NCBI RefSeq assembly: GCF_039634365.2
Contig: NZ_CP155079.2
Span: forward strand, 124,001-188,000
Source of the DNA: Mucilaginibacter sp. PAMB04168
GTDB lineage: Bacteria > Bacteroidota > Bacteroidia > Sphingobacteriales > Sphingobacteriaceae
Length of the DNA stretch: 64,000 nucleotides
Reading direction: 5' to 3'
The notes under the pieces were generated by a model. That model saw only the letters and a program-made list of their open reading frames with translations, was not told where the DNA came from and did no database searches. Shown here in pieces: positions 35,372 through 45,037 of this stretch; within the stretch, counting starts at the first letter, position 1, and every line of letters begins with the position of its first letter. The translations under genes were made by a program, and so were the position numbers.

Positions 35372-37753
35372 ATGACCCGTACTCTACTACGTGTAATTTT
35401 ATTATTCCTCTTATTTACCTCTATTGCTTTCCGACCTAAGCCTAACATTTATAAAAAAGGTTGGATTGACCTGAATAAAAACGGCAAAAAAGATTTGTAC
35501 GAAGATTCAGAGCAACCGATTGAGCAGCGCCTTGATAACCTCATAGCGCAAATGAATCTAAACGAAAAAACTTGCCAAATGGCCACCCTGTATGGATACG
35601 ATCGTATCTTAAAGGATTCTCTTCCTACACCAGCATGGAAAGAGAAAATCTGGAAAGATGGTATTGCCAATATTGATGAACACCTGAATGGTTTTGTTAA
35701 TTGGGATAAAATCTCCTCCAGCCCTTATGTAACAGATATCGAAAAACATGTATGGGCGATGAACGAAGCACAACGGTTTTTTATTGAACAAACCAGGTTA
35801 GGCATTCCGGCGGACTTCACAGACGAAGGCATAAGAGGTGTAGAAGCTTACCAGGCTACCGCTTTCCCTACACAACTGAATATGGGAATGACATGGGATA
35901 AAGAACTTGTTCGGCAGGAAGGATTGATTACCGGAATGGAAGCACGAGCACTGGGTTATACCAATGTTTATGCGCCTATTCTGGATGTGGCGCGCGATCA
36001 GCGCTGGGGGCGCTTGGAGGAAGTATTTGGTGAGGATCCGTACTTGGTTGCACGTCTAGGTGTAGAAATGGCAACCGGGATGCAACACAATAACCAAATA
36101 GCTGCTACAGCTAAACATTTTGCCGTTTACAGTGCCAATAAAGGAGCTAGAGAAGGATTGGCACGAACTGACCCACAGATTGCGCCTCGTGAAGTTGAAA
36201 ACATTTTGCTTTACCCGTTTAAAAAAGTAATCAAGGAAGCTGGAATAATGGGAGTCATGAGCTCTTATAACGATTACGATGGCATACCTGTGTCGGGAAG
36301 TAGTTATTGGCTTATTCAGCGATTAAGGCAAGAAATGGGCTTCAAAGGTTATGTGGTCAGTGACAGTGATGCTCTGGAGTATTTGTATCGTAAACACCAT
36401 GTTGCTGCTAATCTTAAAGAAGCCGTTTATCAAGCATTTATGGCAGGAATGAACGTGCGGACGACTTTCAAAGAGCCTGACAGTATCATACTCTATGCCC
36501 GTGAATTAGTGAAAGAAGGACGCCTTCCTATAGATACGCTGAATAGCAGGGTACGGGATGTATTACGCGTCAAGTTCAAGCTGGGTTTATTTGACCACCC
36601 ATATGTGTTAAACGCAAAAGCTTCTGCTCTTCTTGTCAATAGTAAAGGCAACCAGGCTGTTGCTTTAAGAGCATCTAAAGAAAGCATTGTCCTCCTAAAG
36701 AACCGCAACCGGGTACTTCCATTGGCTAAACAGCAAAAAGTTGCAGTAATTGGTCCAAACGCGGCTAATGATGCCTATGCGCACGGCCACTACGGTCCCC
36801 TTAAGTCAGAAAGTACAAATATTCTGCAAGGAATTATTGCTAAAATAGGCAGGGCTAATGTTTCTTACGCTCAAGGCTGTACCTTGGTGGACAAGCACTG
36901 GCCCGAAAGTGAGATCATGCCGGTAGACCCAACAGCTGCTGAACAGGCCGCCATAGATAGCGCCGTTCAAGTGGCCCGTCAGGCTGATGTTGCCGTTGTT
37001 GCATTGGGTGGCAATACTTTAACTGCCGGTGAAAATAAAAGTCGAACCAGTCTGGATCTACCCGGATTTCAGTTGCGATTGGTCAAAGCTATCAAAGCGT
37101 CAGGCAAGCCGGTTGTAGTGGTATTGATTGGTTCTCAGCCGATGACAATCAATTGGATTGACCAACAGATTGACGGAATAATATATGCTGGATACCCCGG
37201 CGCTCAGGGAGGTGCCGCTATCGCAGATGTATTATTCGGAGACTACAACCCAGGCGGCAAGCTTACGCTAACCTTTCCTAAATCTGTAGGACAGCTGCCC
37301 TTAAATTTTCCTGCTAAACCTAATTCTCAAACTGATGAAGGAGAATTGGCTAAAGTTAAAGGCTTACTGTACCCGTTTGGCTTTGGCTTGAGCTATACCT
37401 CATTTGTATATAAAGACCTGAAATTAACAAATAACCTGCGTGGCGACGAAGGGCAGGTAACTGTTTCGTTTACAATTACCAACAATGGCAAAGTGAGCGG
37501 CGACGAGATACCGCAGTTGTACATACGCGACTTGTTGAGTTCGGTTACAACTTACGAGAAAGTACTTCGGGGCTTTGACCGGATTACGCTTAAGCCGGGA
37601 GAAAGCAAGCCGGTTAGTTTTTCCCTTGTTGCAGATGATCTCAAACTTTTCAACCGAGAAATGAAATATGTGCTTGAACCCGGGGACTTCAAGGTTATGG
37701 TCGGCAGTTCTTCTCAGGATATTCGACTGGAAGGAAAGTTCACGATCCAATAG
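35372..37753 (+). CDS. GH3 family beta-glycosidase
   Basis: A 793-residue exported enzyme (hydrophobic N-terminus LRVILLFLLFTSIAF). The TIM barrel carries the GH3 signatures 'PADFTDEGIRG', 'ILDVARDQRWGRLEEVFGEDPYL', 'KHFAVYSANKG' and the nucleophile motif 'GYVVSDSDALEYL' with D331. The C-terminal alpha/beta and fibronectin-III-like domains ('GNQAVALRASKESIVLLKN', 'YTSFVYKDLKL..', 'GDEIPQLYIRD') are complete. GH3 covers beta-glucosidases and N-acetylhexosaminidases; the visible motifs do not decide. The gene precedes SusC by 131 bp and is probably in the PUL transcript. Confidence 0.9.
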   Translation: MTRTLLRVILLFLLFTSIAFRPKPNIYKKGWIDLNKNGKKDLYEDSEQPIEQRLDNLIAQMNLNEKTCQMATLYGYDRILKDSLPTPAWKEKIWKDGIANIDEHLNGFVNWDKISSSPYVTDIEKHVWAMNEAQRFFIEQTRLGIPADFTDEGIRGVEAYQATAFPTQLNMGMTWDKELVRQEGLITGMEARALGYTNVYAPILDVARDQRWGRLEEVFGEDPYLVARLGVEMATGMQHNNQIAATAKHFAVYSANKGAREGLARTDPQIAPREVENILLYPFKKVIKEAGIMGVMSSYNDYDGIPVSGSSYWLIQRLRQEMGFKGYVVSDSDALEYLYRKHHVAANLKEAVYQAFMAGMNVRTTFKEPDSIILYARELVKEGRLPIDTLNSRVRDVLRVKFKLGLFDHPYVLNAKASALLVNSKGNQAVALRASKESIVLLKNRNRVLPLAKQQKVAVIGPNAANDAYAHGHYGPLKSESTNILQGIIAKIGRANVSYAQGCTLVDKHWPESEIMPVDPTAAEQAAIDSAVQVARQADVAVVALGGNTLTAGENKSRTSLDLPGFQLRLVKAIKASGKPVVVVLIGSQPMTINWIDQQIDGIIYAGYPGAQGGAAIADVLFGDYNPGGKLTLTFPKSVGQLPLNFPAKPNSQTDEGELAKVKGLLYPFGFGLSYTSFVYKDLKLTNNLRGDEGQVTVSFTITNNGKVSGDEIPQLYIRDLLSSVTTYEKVLRGFDRITLKPGESKPVSFSLVADDLKLFNREMKYVLEPGDFKVMVGSSSQDIRLEGKFTIQ

Positions 37754-37884
37754 CTAACATAAAAATCATTCATAAAGCTATAACCAGCCATTTTTAACAA
37801 CATAGTATTAGTTGCGCCAATAACCAATAAATAACCAACAATTATGAACATGACGAATGCTCCAGTAAACCAATTTAAACCATT

Positions 37885-40800
37885 ATGAAAAAAATTCTAC
37901 ATTCTCATATTGATGCCTACCGACGGGGCAGTTGTTTAAGATTCCTTGTCTTCTTCCTCTTGCTCAATTCCGGTTTCTATAGTGCATTTGCACAGGTTCG
38001 GAAGATTTCGGGCGCTGTGACAGGCGCTAAAGGCGAACCTTTAACAGGGGTTACAGTGAAAGTTAAGAACGGACCAGCCGGTACAGTCACCGATGTACAA
38101 GGTAGGTTCACGATCAATGTGCCAAATCCACAAGCTACATTGGTTTTCAGTTACATCGGTTTTGTAACACAAGAACAAGCTATTGGTAACCGCGAACAGA
38201 TCACAGTTGCCTTAGTGGAACAAAAGTCTGACCTGAATGAAGTTGTTGTCATCGGCTACGGAACGGCCCGGAAAAAGGATTTGACAGGGTCAGTTGGACA
38301 AGTTCCCGTTACTGACATGACCAAAGCACCTGTCCGGTCAATTGATGAATCGCTTGCTGGACGTGTGGCCGGTGTGCAAATTAACTCTAGTGATGGTCAG
38401 CCCGGCTCGCAAGCGAATATCGTAATTCGTGGCCCTAATTCCATCACTCAGGATAATTCGCCTTTATATGTGGTTGACGGTTTTCCAATTGAGGGGTTCA
38501 ACCTGAATACCTTTAACCCACAGGATATCCAATCAATTGAAGTACTTAAAGATGCGTCTTCAACAGCAATCTATGGAGCTCGTGGTGCTAATGGCGTCGT
38601 TATCATCAACACTAAAAAAGGTGTTACCGGTACGCCTAAAATTAACTTCACTACAACTCAAAGCTACAATGCCAACATCAAAAGGATGAAGTTAATGAAT
38701 GCCTACGATTTCCTGTCCTACAACCTGGAACGTGACGGTACTTTAGGCAATGCTTTGAACCCGACACCCACCTACATTTATCTGACTCAGCCGAACAGGA
38801 CTCTTGCAGATTACAGAAATTATGAATCTACGGACTGGCAGTCGCCATTTTTCAAAACAGGCAGATTAAGTAATTACTCCCTAGCTTTACGAGGCGGAAC
38901 GGCGCAAACCTTGTATTCTGTTTCCGGCTCTATTGATGATCAAACCGGGACGATCATCGCAACCGGTTATCAGCGCTATCAGGGTCGGGTTACCCTCGAT
39001 CAGACGGTCAACTCTAAACTAAAGGTCGGGATCAACGCCAATTACGCCCGTTTGAAGCAGTATGGTAATGCCGCCTCGACCTCTACCAACAGTGGGACTA
39101 CGAATATTCTATACAGTGTTTGGGGATATAGTCCCTTAAGTACTTTCACGGAGGATGATAGCTTAGACCCTACAACTAATACATCTAATGATTATAAGTT
39201 CAACCCCGTGTTGAATCAAATGAACCTTGTTCGTGATGTATATACTAATAATCTAAACGTAAATACGTATTTAACTTACAACATCACCCCGGAACTGGTG
39301 TTTAAGGCCACTGGTGTGATCAACAATACGGTTACAGAGAACGAAAATTTTAACAACACACGTACTTACTATGGTAGCCCAACCAGTAACGCTGGTTTGA
39401 CCAATGGCGTGAACGGGTCTGTCATGACTACGAAAGTGAATAATTGGGCGAACGAAAATACACTTACTTACAATAAGACATTCGCCCAATCCCATAACCT
39501 GAATGTCCTGGTTGGGTTTACACAGCAGGGGAACACGTCTAGTGTAAGGGGATTTGGCGCCAATTTTTTGCCGAACGAATCTTTAGGCGTTAGCGGATTG
39601 GATGAAGGAACGTTGGCTCCTGCCTCAACACGTGCCAGCAGTTCTCTCTGGAATGCTGCTTCCTTTTTGGGACGTGTTGCCTACAATTACAAGTCTAAGT
39701 ACTATTTCACAGGATCTTACAGGGCGGATGGCTCTTCCAAGTTTAGTAGTAATAATCATTGGAGCTATTTCCCGTCCGGTGCATTAGCCTGGCGTTTTAC
39801 CGAAGAAGGATTTTTTAAAAATAAGAATATTCTTACTGACGGTAAGATCAGAGCAAGTTACGGTAGAACAGGCAACAACAGGGTTGGCGACTTCTCTTAC
39901 CTGGCCAGATATGCCGTTCAACCGGGATCCAGCTATGTTTTCAATAACGCCTATGTGCCTATTATTGTGCCTTTAACGATTGCCAACCCGGATCTAAAAT
40001 GGGAGACCACAGATCAGTATGACGCCGGTTTAGATTTAGCCTTTTTAAAAAGTCGCGTTAACCTGACTGTGGATATTTACCGCAAAAAAACGTCTAACCT
40101 GCTCCTAAATGCTACCCTGCCTGCTTCGTCCGGATACGGCAGTGCAATTGAAAACATTGGCAGCGTTCAAAACCAAGGTTTAGAAATTACGCTGAATACC
40201 GTTAACATCAGTAACCAAAATTTTCAATGGAGCTCAAGCTTTAATATATCTTTTAATCAAAACAAGATATTATCCTTGGCTAACAACCAACAGACTTTAT
40301 TAACCGGTATTTCTTGGGATAACAACTGGTCTGGAATCCCAGCTTACATTGCCAAGATTGGCCAGCCACTAGGGTTGATGTATGGTTATGTATGGGACGG
40401 AAACTATCAGTACAGTGACTTTACAAAGACGTCAACTGATACCTACCTGCTTAGAGATAATGTACCGTCTAACGGCAATGCCCGCTCCTCTATACAGCCA
40501 GGCGACATCAAATACAAGGATATCAATGGAGATGGTGTCGTAAATACCGCTGACTATACAATTATCGGTCATTCCCTGCCGGTGCATATTGGAGGTTTCA
40601 ATAACAACTTTGTATATAAGAACTTTGATCTAAACGTCTTTTTTCAATGGTCTTACGGCAATCAGCTGCAAAATACCAGCCGTATGGTTTTTGAAGGAAA
40701 TGCGCTTAATAAGACCTTCTTGGAACAATTTGACAGCTACACAGATCATTGGATGCCAAACAATACAGCTTCTGCAAATTACCGTGTCAATGGCTTCTTT

Positions 40801-41076
40801 GGCGGTGGATATTCAACAAGAACAATTGAAGACGGCTCATACCTTCGGCTAAAAACCGTTCAGTTCGGGTATAACCTTCCTAAAAAGTGGCTCGATAAGG
40901 TTAAAATAACCTCGCTGCGCATCTATGTTTCAGGGCAAAACCTTTATACATGGACCAAGTACACAGGTTTGGATCCAGAAGTAAGCACTTATAATTCAGC
41001 ATTAACTGGTGGATTTGATTATAGTGCCTATCCGCGTCCACGGACTCTCGCCTTTGGTGCCAATGTTACTTTTTAA
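37885..41076 (+). CDS. susC: SusC-type TonB-dependent glycan transporter
   Basis: A 1063-residue outer-membrane protein. The long leader (FLVFFLLLNSGFYSAFAQ) is followed by a carboxypeptidase-regulatory-like domain ('ISGAVTGAKGEPLTGVTVKV', 'TLVFSYIGFVTQE'), a TonB box-like 'VVVIGYGT' and a plug ('SIDESLAGRVAGVQI..', 'ILKDASSTAIYGARGANGVVIINTKKG'). The barrel ends in 'LAFGANVTF' with a terminal Phe. SusC imports oligosaccharides bound by SusD, which follows 14 bp downstream. Its substrate is not readable but is set by the PUL context. Confidence 0.95.
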   Translation: MKKILHSHIDAYRRGSCLRFLVFFLLLNSGFYSAFAQVRKISGAVTGAKGEPLTGVTVKVKNGPAGTVTDVQGRFTINVPNPQATLVFSYIGFVTQEQAIGNREQITVALVEQKSDLNEVVVIGYGTARKKDLTGSVGQVPVTDMTKAPVRSIDESLAGRVAGVQINSSDGQPGSQANIVIRGPNSITQDNSPLYVVDGFPIEGFNLNTFNPQDIQSIEVLKDASSTAIYGARGANGVVIINTKKGVTGTPKINFTTTQSYNANIKRMKLMNAYDFLSYNLERDGTLGNALNPTPTYIYLTQPNRTLADYRNYESTDWQSPFFKTGRLSNYSLALRGGTAQTLYSVSGSIDDQTGTIIATGYQRYQGRVTLDQTVNSKLKVGINANYARLKQYGNAASTSTNSGTTNILYSVWGYSPLSTFTEDDSLDPTTNTSNDYKFNPVLNQMNLVRDVYTNNLNVNTYLTYNITPELVFKATGVINNTVTENENFNNTRTYYGSPTSNAGLTNGVNGSVMTTKVNNWANENTLTYNKTFAQSHNLNVLVGFTQQGNTSSVRGFGANFLPNESLGVSGLDEGTLAPASTRASSSLWNAASFLGRVAYNYKSKYYFTGSYRADGSSKFSSNNHWSYFPSGALAWRFTEEGFFKNKNILTDGKIRASYGRTGNNRVGDFSYLARYAVQPGSSYVFNNAYVPIIVPLTIANPDLKWETTDQYDAGLDLAFLKSRVNLTVDIYRKKTSNLLLNATLPASSGYGSAIENIGSVQNQGLEITLNTVNISNQNFQWSSSFNISFNQNKILSLANNQQTLLTGISWDNNWSGIPAYIAKIGQPLGLMYGYVWDGNYQYSDFTKTSTDTYLLRDNVPSNGNARSSIQPGDIKYKDINGDGVVNTADYTIIGHSLPVHIGGFNNNFVYKNFDLNVFFQWSYGNQLQNTSRMVFEGNALNKTFLEQFDSYTDHWMPNNTASANYRVNGFFGGGYSTRTIEDGSYLRLKTVQFGYNLPKKWLDKVKITSLRIYVSGQNLYTWTKYTGLDPEVSTYNSALTGGFDYSAYPRPRTLAFGANVTF

Positions 41077-41090
41077 ACCACAAAATAAAC

Positions 41091-43079
41091 ATGATTATGA
41101 AAAAGATTATCTGTCTCATATTAACCGTACTCTGTATGGGTGTGGTTTCCTGTAAGAAATTTTTAGATACGGTACCCACTGATCAACTGGTGCCGGATAA
41201 TTATTATGATACCGAAGCTAAGTTAATCAACGCACTAGCAGGTGTTTATCAGCCGCTGAGCTCACCAGGCGTTTATGGCGATGCCCTTTTTGACGCCCTA
41301 GGTGCACCAACAGATGAAGGTTTTTATGCTCGTTCCGGGCAAACAACCGGAACAATGGTATACAACTTTGACTATGGTAACGCAGACCTCAGTAACTTTT
41401 GGAATACCCTGTTCAGAGGAGTAGAAAGAGCTAATCTCCTAATTAAGAATATCAATATTGCACAAATGGACGAGAGTAAGCGCCAGGTTATTTTGGGTGA
41501 AGCGCTGTTCCTTAGAGGCTATTATTATTATCTGTTGGTCACTTATTTTGGTGATGTTCCTCTTAAGACAGAACCAACGCCTTCAGTTTCTGGGGTCAAT
41601 ATTCCAAGAACGCCCTCGAAACAAGTTTATGACCAAATATTGGCAGATATGCAGGCTGCAGAAGCAAAGGTTAGCACAGCGACTGTTTTGGGCTCTCCAA
41701 GCCGGGTATCGAAAACTACAGTAGAAGGTATTCTCGCCAGAGTCTGCTTGCAAATGGCTGGTTATCCTTTGAACGATGAATCCAAATATGCCGAGGCATT
41801 GAAATGGGCAAAAATGGTACAAGCATCGGGTGAACATGCTTTGAATAAAAGCTATCGCCAGCTTTTCATCAACATGCACCAGGACTTGTATGATATTAAG
41901 GAGAGTATGTGGGAAATGGACTATAAGGGAACGGGTGCCGATGGTTCAGGTAATCAGAATCGCCTAGGAAATACGAATGGTATTGCCCTCTCGGCAAATT
42001 TTGACCAAGTGGGTTATAGTTATGGTTTTGTGAACACCACCGCCAAATTATTTAACTTATACCAACCAGGTGACCTCAGACGTGATTGGAATATTGCTCC
42101 ATTCAGTTATAACACTACCACAAATCCGGTCAGCTACAATTATTTTACACCGGCGCAGATCTATAACCGGAATGCGAGTAAATGGCGGAGAGAATATGAG
42201 CTGTCTGCTGTAAAAGCAAAAAATTATACGCCAATTAATTTTCCGGTTCTACGCTATGCTGATGTTCTGCTTATGATCGCGGAAGCTGAAAACCATATTA
42301 ACGGTCCGACGGCAGTTGCTTATGATGCCATTAATCAAGTGCGAAGGAGAGGGTTCGGCCTTGATCCCGCCACTGCAGGTGTAACGCAGAACGTGTTAAA
42401 CACTGTGACTTTAGCCACCACAGGAAATACCGGCTATTTGACCACCAATGTGAATATCCCTGTTACGTTTACCGGGGGTGGTGGTACCGGAGCAACAGGT
42501 ATGGCCGTTGTGGCTACCACCGGTAAGGTTACGGCTGTTGCTATTCTAAACCCGGGATCGGGTTATACTTCTGCACCAACCGTCAACATTGGTAACGCCT
42601 GGCAGCCCAATACAGCCTACACTACCGGAACCCAGGTTTATAATGGAAATAACCTCTATACAGTTACTACGTCAGGAACTTCTACGGCTATGGGCCCTAC
42701 GCAAACAGCTGGTGCATCAACTGCTGCAACTACAGGTGCCGTATTTACTTACGCGGGCCAACGTGCAACGGCAACCGTGACCATTGCTTCATCTCCGGTA
42801 GACCTAGGCGGTCTAACAAAAGATCAATTTCAATTAGCGCTTCAGGATGAGCGGGCTCGGGAGCTCTGTTATGAAGCCCAACGGAAACCGGATTTGATCC
42901 GTTGGGGTATTTGGGTACAGACCATGAATAACGTGGCTGCGGAGATCCGGGCAAACGGAGGGTCTTTTGCATATGGCGCTTTAGCCGGCTCTAACATAAC
43001 CAGCCGTAATCTGCTTTACCCAATTCCAGCTTCGGAGCTGACGGTAAATAATGCGGCTACTCAAAATCCAGGTTGGTAA
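41091..43079 (+). CDS. susD: SusD-type glycan-binding lipoprotein with an inserted chitin-binding-like module
   Basis: The start is ATG 41091 or, equally likely, 41097 (both give the same leader). The lipobox is VVSC. TPR-like SusD features are clear ('VERANLLIKNI', 'LGEALFLRGYYYYLLV', 'RYADVLLMIAEAENHI', 'LQDERARELCYEAQRKPDLIRWG'). At 662 residues it is longer than usual. About 130 Gly/Thr-rich residues (approximately 432-567) lie between the last TPR helix and the C-terminal signature; they include 'AWQPNTAYTTGTQVYNGNNLYTV' with W504, which resembles the Trp/Tyr aromatic core of a CBM5/12 chitin-binding module. The insert may extend specificity to GlcNAc-containing glycans. Confidence 0.9.
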   Translation: MIMKKIICLILTVLCMGVVSCKKFLDTVPTDQLVPDNYYDTEAKLINALAGVYQPLSSPGVYGDALFDALGAPTDEGFYARSGQTTGTMVYNFDYGNADLSNFWNTLFRGVERANLLIKNINIAQMDESKRQVILGEALFLRGYYYYLLVTYFGDVPLKTEPTPSVSGVNIPRTPSKQVYDQILADMQAAEAKVSTATVLGSPSRVSKTTVEGILARVCLQMAGYPLNDESKYAEALKWAKMVQASGEHALNKSYRQLFINMHQDLYDIKESMWEMDYKGTGADGSGNQNRLGNTNGIALSANFDQVGYSYGFVNTTAKLFNLYQPGDLRRDWNIAPFSYNTTTNPVSYNYFTPAQIYNRNASKWRREYELSAVKAKNYTPINFPVLRYADVLLMIAEAENHINGPTAVAYDAINQVRRRGFGLDPATAGVTQNVLNTVTLATTGNTGYLTTNVNIPVTFTGGGGTGATGMAVVATTGKVTAVAILNPGSGYTSAPTVNIGNAWQPNTAYTTGTQVYNGNNLYTVTTSGTSTAMGPTQTAGASTAATTGAVFTYAGQRATATVTIASSPVDLGGLTKDQFQLALQDERARELCYEAQRKPDLIRWGIWVQTMNNVAAEIRANGGSFAYGALAGSNITSRNLLYPIPASELTVNNAATQNPGW

Positions 43080-43094
43080 TTAATCTATGCAATC

Positions 43095-44123
43095 ATGTCA
43101 ATTAAAATAAAAATATTCCAGTTCATTACCCCTATGGTGGCAGCGCTTTTGCTGGGTTTCTATGGATGTAGCAAGAAAAACGAAGCAGAGCCTATAAGCT
43201 TTGACGTCACCACAACAAAGGTGAATGGCACTTCAACCTCTGCTTTCGGGCGGCAGGATACAGTTATTTTTAAATTTTCGGGTAATCCTGATATGATTAC
43301 CTTTTACTCCGGCGAGGTCGGCAAACGATACGAGTATATCTCCCGTACGAATGCAACGGGTACTCCCCAGCTTCAGTTCAGTAGCCTTCGTGCCAATGGT
43401 TCTCAGGCAGGGAGTTTGTCCTTGTTAATTTCTACTGATTTCAAGGGAGCTAAAGCGGGGTTAGTCAATGGCGTTTTTACACGCGACACGGCAGGAACCA
43501 ACGCCAATATAGCCGCTGCTACCTGGACCGATATTACTGGCCGTGCGACGCTTTCTACAGGTGCAGCTGCGGCTGTATCTTCCGGCACTATCAACCTTTC
43601 AGAGTTTTCAAAGGGCCAACTGGTTTTTTTGGCGTTCAAATACACCGCTGCGCCCGGCTCTATTCAAAATAAATGGACCATTACCAATTTCGCTATTACC
43701 AACGTTTTAAGTGACAATACATCTTACACCATCGCTAACCTAAATGGGCCTGCCAGCGCCATTAGTAACTATGGAGTAAATACCTTTGGCCCTGGTTGGG
43801 CTGTCTCCTTTGACCCCGCCAAGAATACTAATAACATTGGATGGGTTTATACCGACAAGACATCACTTGTCATCACTGGCGCCGCCACAGCCGCCGCTGC
43901 TACTGCCGGAGTAGAAGCATGGGCAATCACTGGACCAATTGATTTGACCCGCGTGACTCCAGATGCTGGTACCAGCATCAAAAATATAACGGCGAAACTG
44001 CCATCATATCAATACAATTATGCTGCGCCAGGCAAATATAATGCTGTGTTTGTTGCCGTGAATGCTACATCGGACGAAAGCAGGAGCTTAAATCGTACAG
44101 CCAGTTTAACCGTTAATCCTTAA
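43095..44123 (+). CDS. DUF5017-type surface lipoprotein (SusE/F-like position)
   Basis: A 342-residue lipoprotein (signal peptide with lipobox GFYGC near residue 25). The N-terminal half contains 'QDTVIFKFSGNPDMITFYSGEVGKRYEY' and other beta strands of the DUF5017 domain, a presumed carbohydrate-binding fold. The remainder is beta-rich and alanine/threonine-rich, probably one or two further Ig-like domains. It lies 15 bp after susD and overlaps no gene. SusE/F-like lipoproteins present glycans at the surface; binding to the PUL substrate is inferred. Confidence 0.75.
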   Translation: MSIKIKIFQFITPMVAALLLGFYGCSKKNEAEPISFDVTTTKVNGTSTSAFGRQDTVIFKFSGNPDMITFYSGEVGKRYEYISRTNATGTPQLQFSSLRANGSQAGSLSLLISTDFKGAKAGLVNGVFTRDTAGTNANIAAATWTDITGRATLSTGAAAAVSSGTINLSEFSKGQLVFLAFKYTAAPGSIQNKWTITNFAITNVLSDNTSYTIANLNGPASAISNYGVNTFGPGWAVSFDPAKNTNNIGWVYTDKTSLVITGAATAAAATAGVEAWAITGPIDLTRVTPDAGTSIKNITAKLPSYQYNYAAPGKYNAVFVAVNATSDESRSLNRTASLTVNP

Positions 44124-44124
44124 A

Positions 44125-45021
44125 ATGAGAACCATGCGGAATTATGGGATGTTACTGTTACTGATTGGTTTGTTTTTCATGATGAGTATCAAGAGCGGGA
44201 ACGCTCAGGATGCTAAGAGGCACCCATTCAACATCTACGGCTTCATTGTCTATGCAGGGTATATTAAGCAAGGTGTGAAGCAACAAAATTCAATGTCGCA
44301 ACTGCAAAATTATTTGCAGTCCATAGGTATTGGAAAGTATAACTTGATTTACGAACATAAGGTGCTGGATTATCCCAATGGAGATAAAAAGAACGGAACA
44401 ATTAATCTAAATCGGATGGATTCATTAGCCGCATTAGCGGTTAATGAACCTACTGGTTTGGTAAGCCTCGACCTTGAAGGATGGAACCGATTTGACACAT
44501 CCAGAACAGTACACCGCATGTTAGACGCCATAAAATCTTTTCGCCGGATTAACAAAGTTTCACCTCTTGGATTTTATGCCACGGTGCCGCAGGACACCTA
44601 TGGTTTTCCAAAAGACCAGCAACTTTATGAGCGGTTAAACAAGGCTTATCGACCTGTAGCTGCTGTAGTGGATTATTACAGTCCTTCCCTTTACAATTAC
44701 AAAGGCGTAGATAGTCTGGACTGGTACAAAGCTGCTGTTTTCAACTTAGAAGCCTGCCATAAGTATAGCTTTTCCGGAAAGCAAATATTACCGTATATCA
44801 CGCCTGAGGTTTGGAATGGTGATCAAACCACATTCTTAACCTATGAACAAATGTGGTATCGTCTCAAAGTACTATATGACTTAGGCGCAGACGGCTGCTT
44901 ATTGTGGACGAGCAGCAAAACCCGTAATCCGGATGGAACAAAAATATTTGTAGATGAGAATGCCGGATGGCTGAAAGCTGTCAAAGACTTCATCAAACAG
45001 TACCCTTCATCAAACCATTAA
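44125..45021 (+). CDS. GH56 (hyaluronidase)-like TIM-barrel hydrolase
   Basis: A 298-residue exported protein (signal peptide ending SGNAQ). Several segments line up by order with eukaryotic GH56 hyaluronidases: the catalytic 'D-x-E' in 'GLVSLDLEGW' (D116, E118; HYAL1 has IDWEAW), 'LGFYAT' (Y151; HYAL1 GFYGF), 'YSPSLYNY' (Y190; HYAL1 PSIYMP), and 'GADGCLLWTSS' with W261 (HYAL1 GVVLWVSW). The spacing is compatible and no Cys bridges are conserved. I infer an endo-beta-N-acetylhexosaminidase acting on hyaluronan-like chains; the match is motif-level only. Its place between DUF5017 and a beta-helix lipoprotein supports a catabolic role. Confidence 0.65.
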   Translation: MRTMRNYGMLLLLIGLFFMMSIKSGNAQDAKRHPFNIYGFIVYAGYIKQGVKQQNSMSQLQNYLQSIGIGKYNLIYEHKVLDYPNGDKKNGTINLNRMDSLAALAVNEPTGLVSLDLEGWNRFDTSRTVHRMLDAIKSFRRINKVSPLGFYATVPQDTYGFPKDQQLYERLNKAYRPVAAVVDYYSPSLYNYKGVDSLDWYKAAVFNLEACHKYSFSGKQILPYITPEVWNGDQTTFLTYEQMWYRLKVLYDLGADGCLLWTSSKTRNPDGTKIFVDENAGWLKAVKDFIKQYPSSNH

Positions 45022-45037
45022 CCAATACATAACCATT

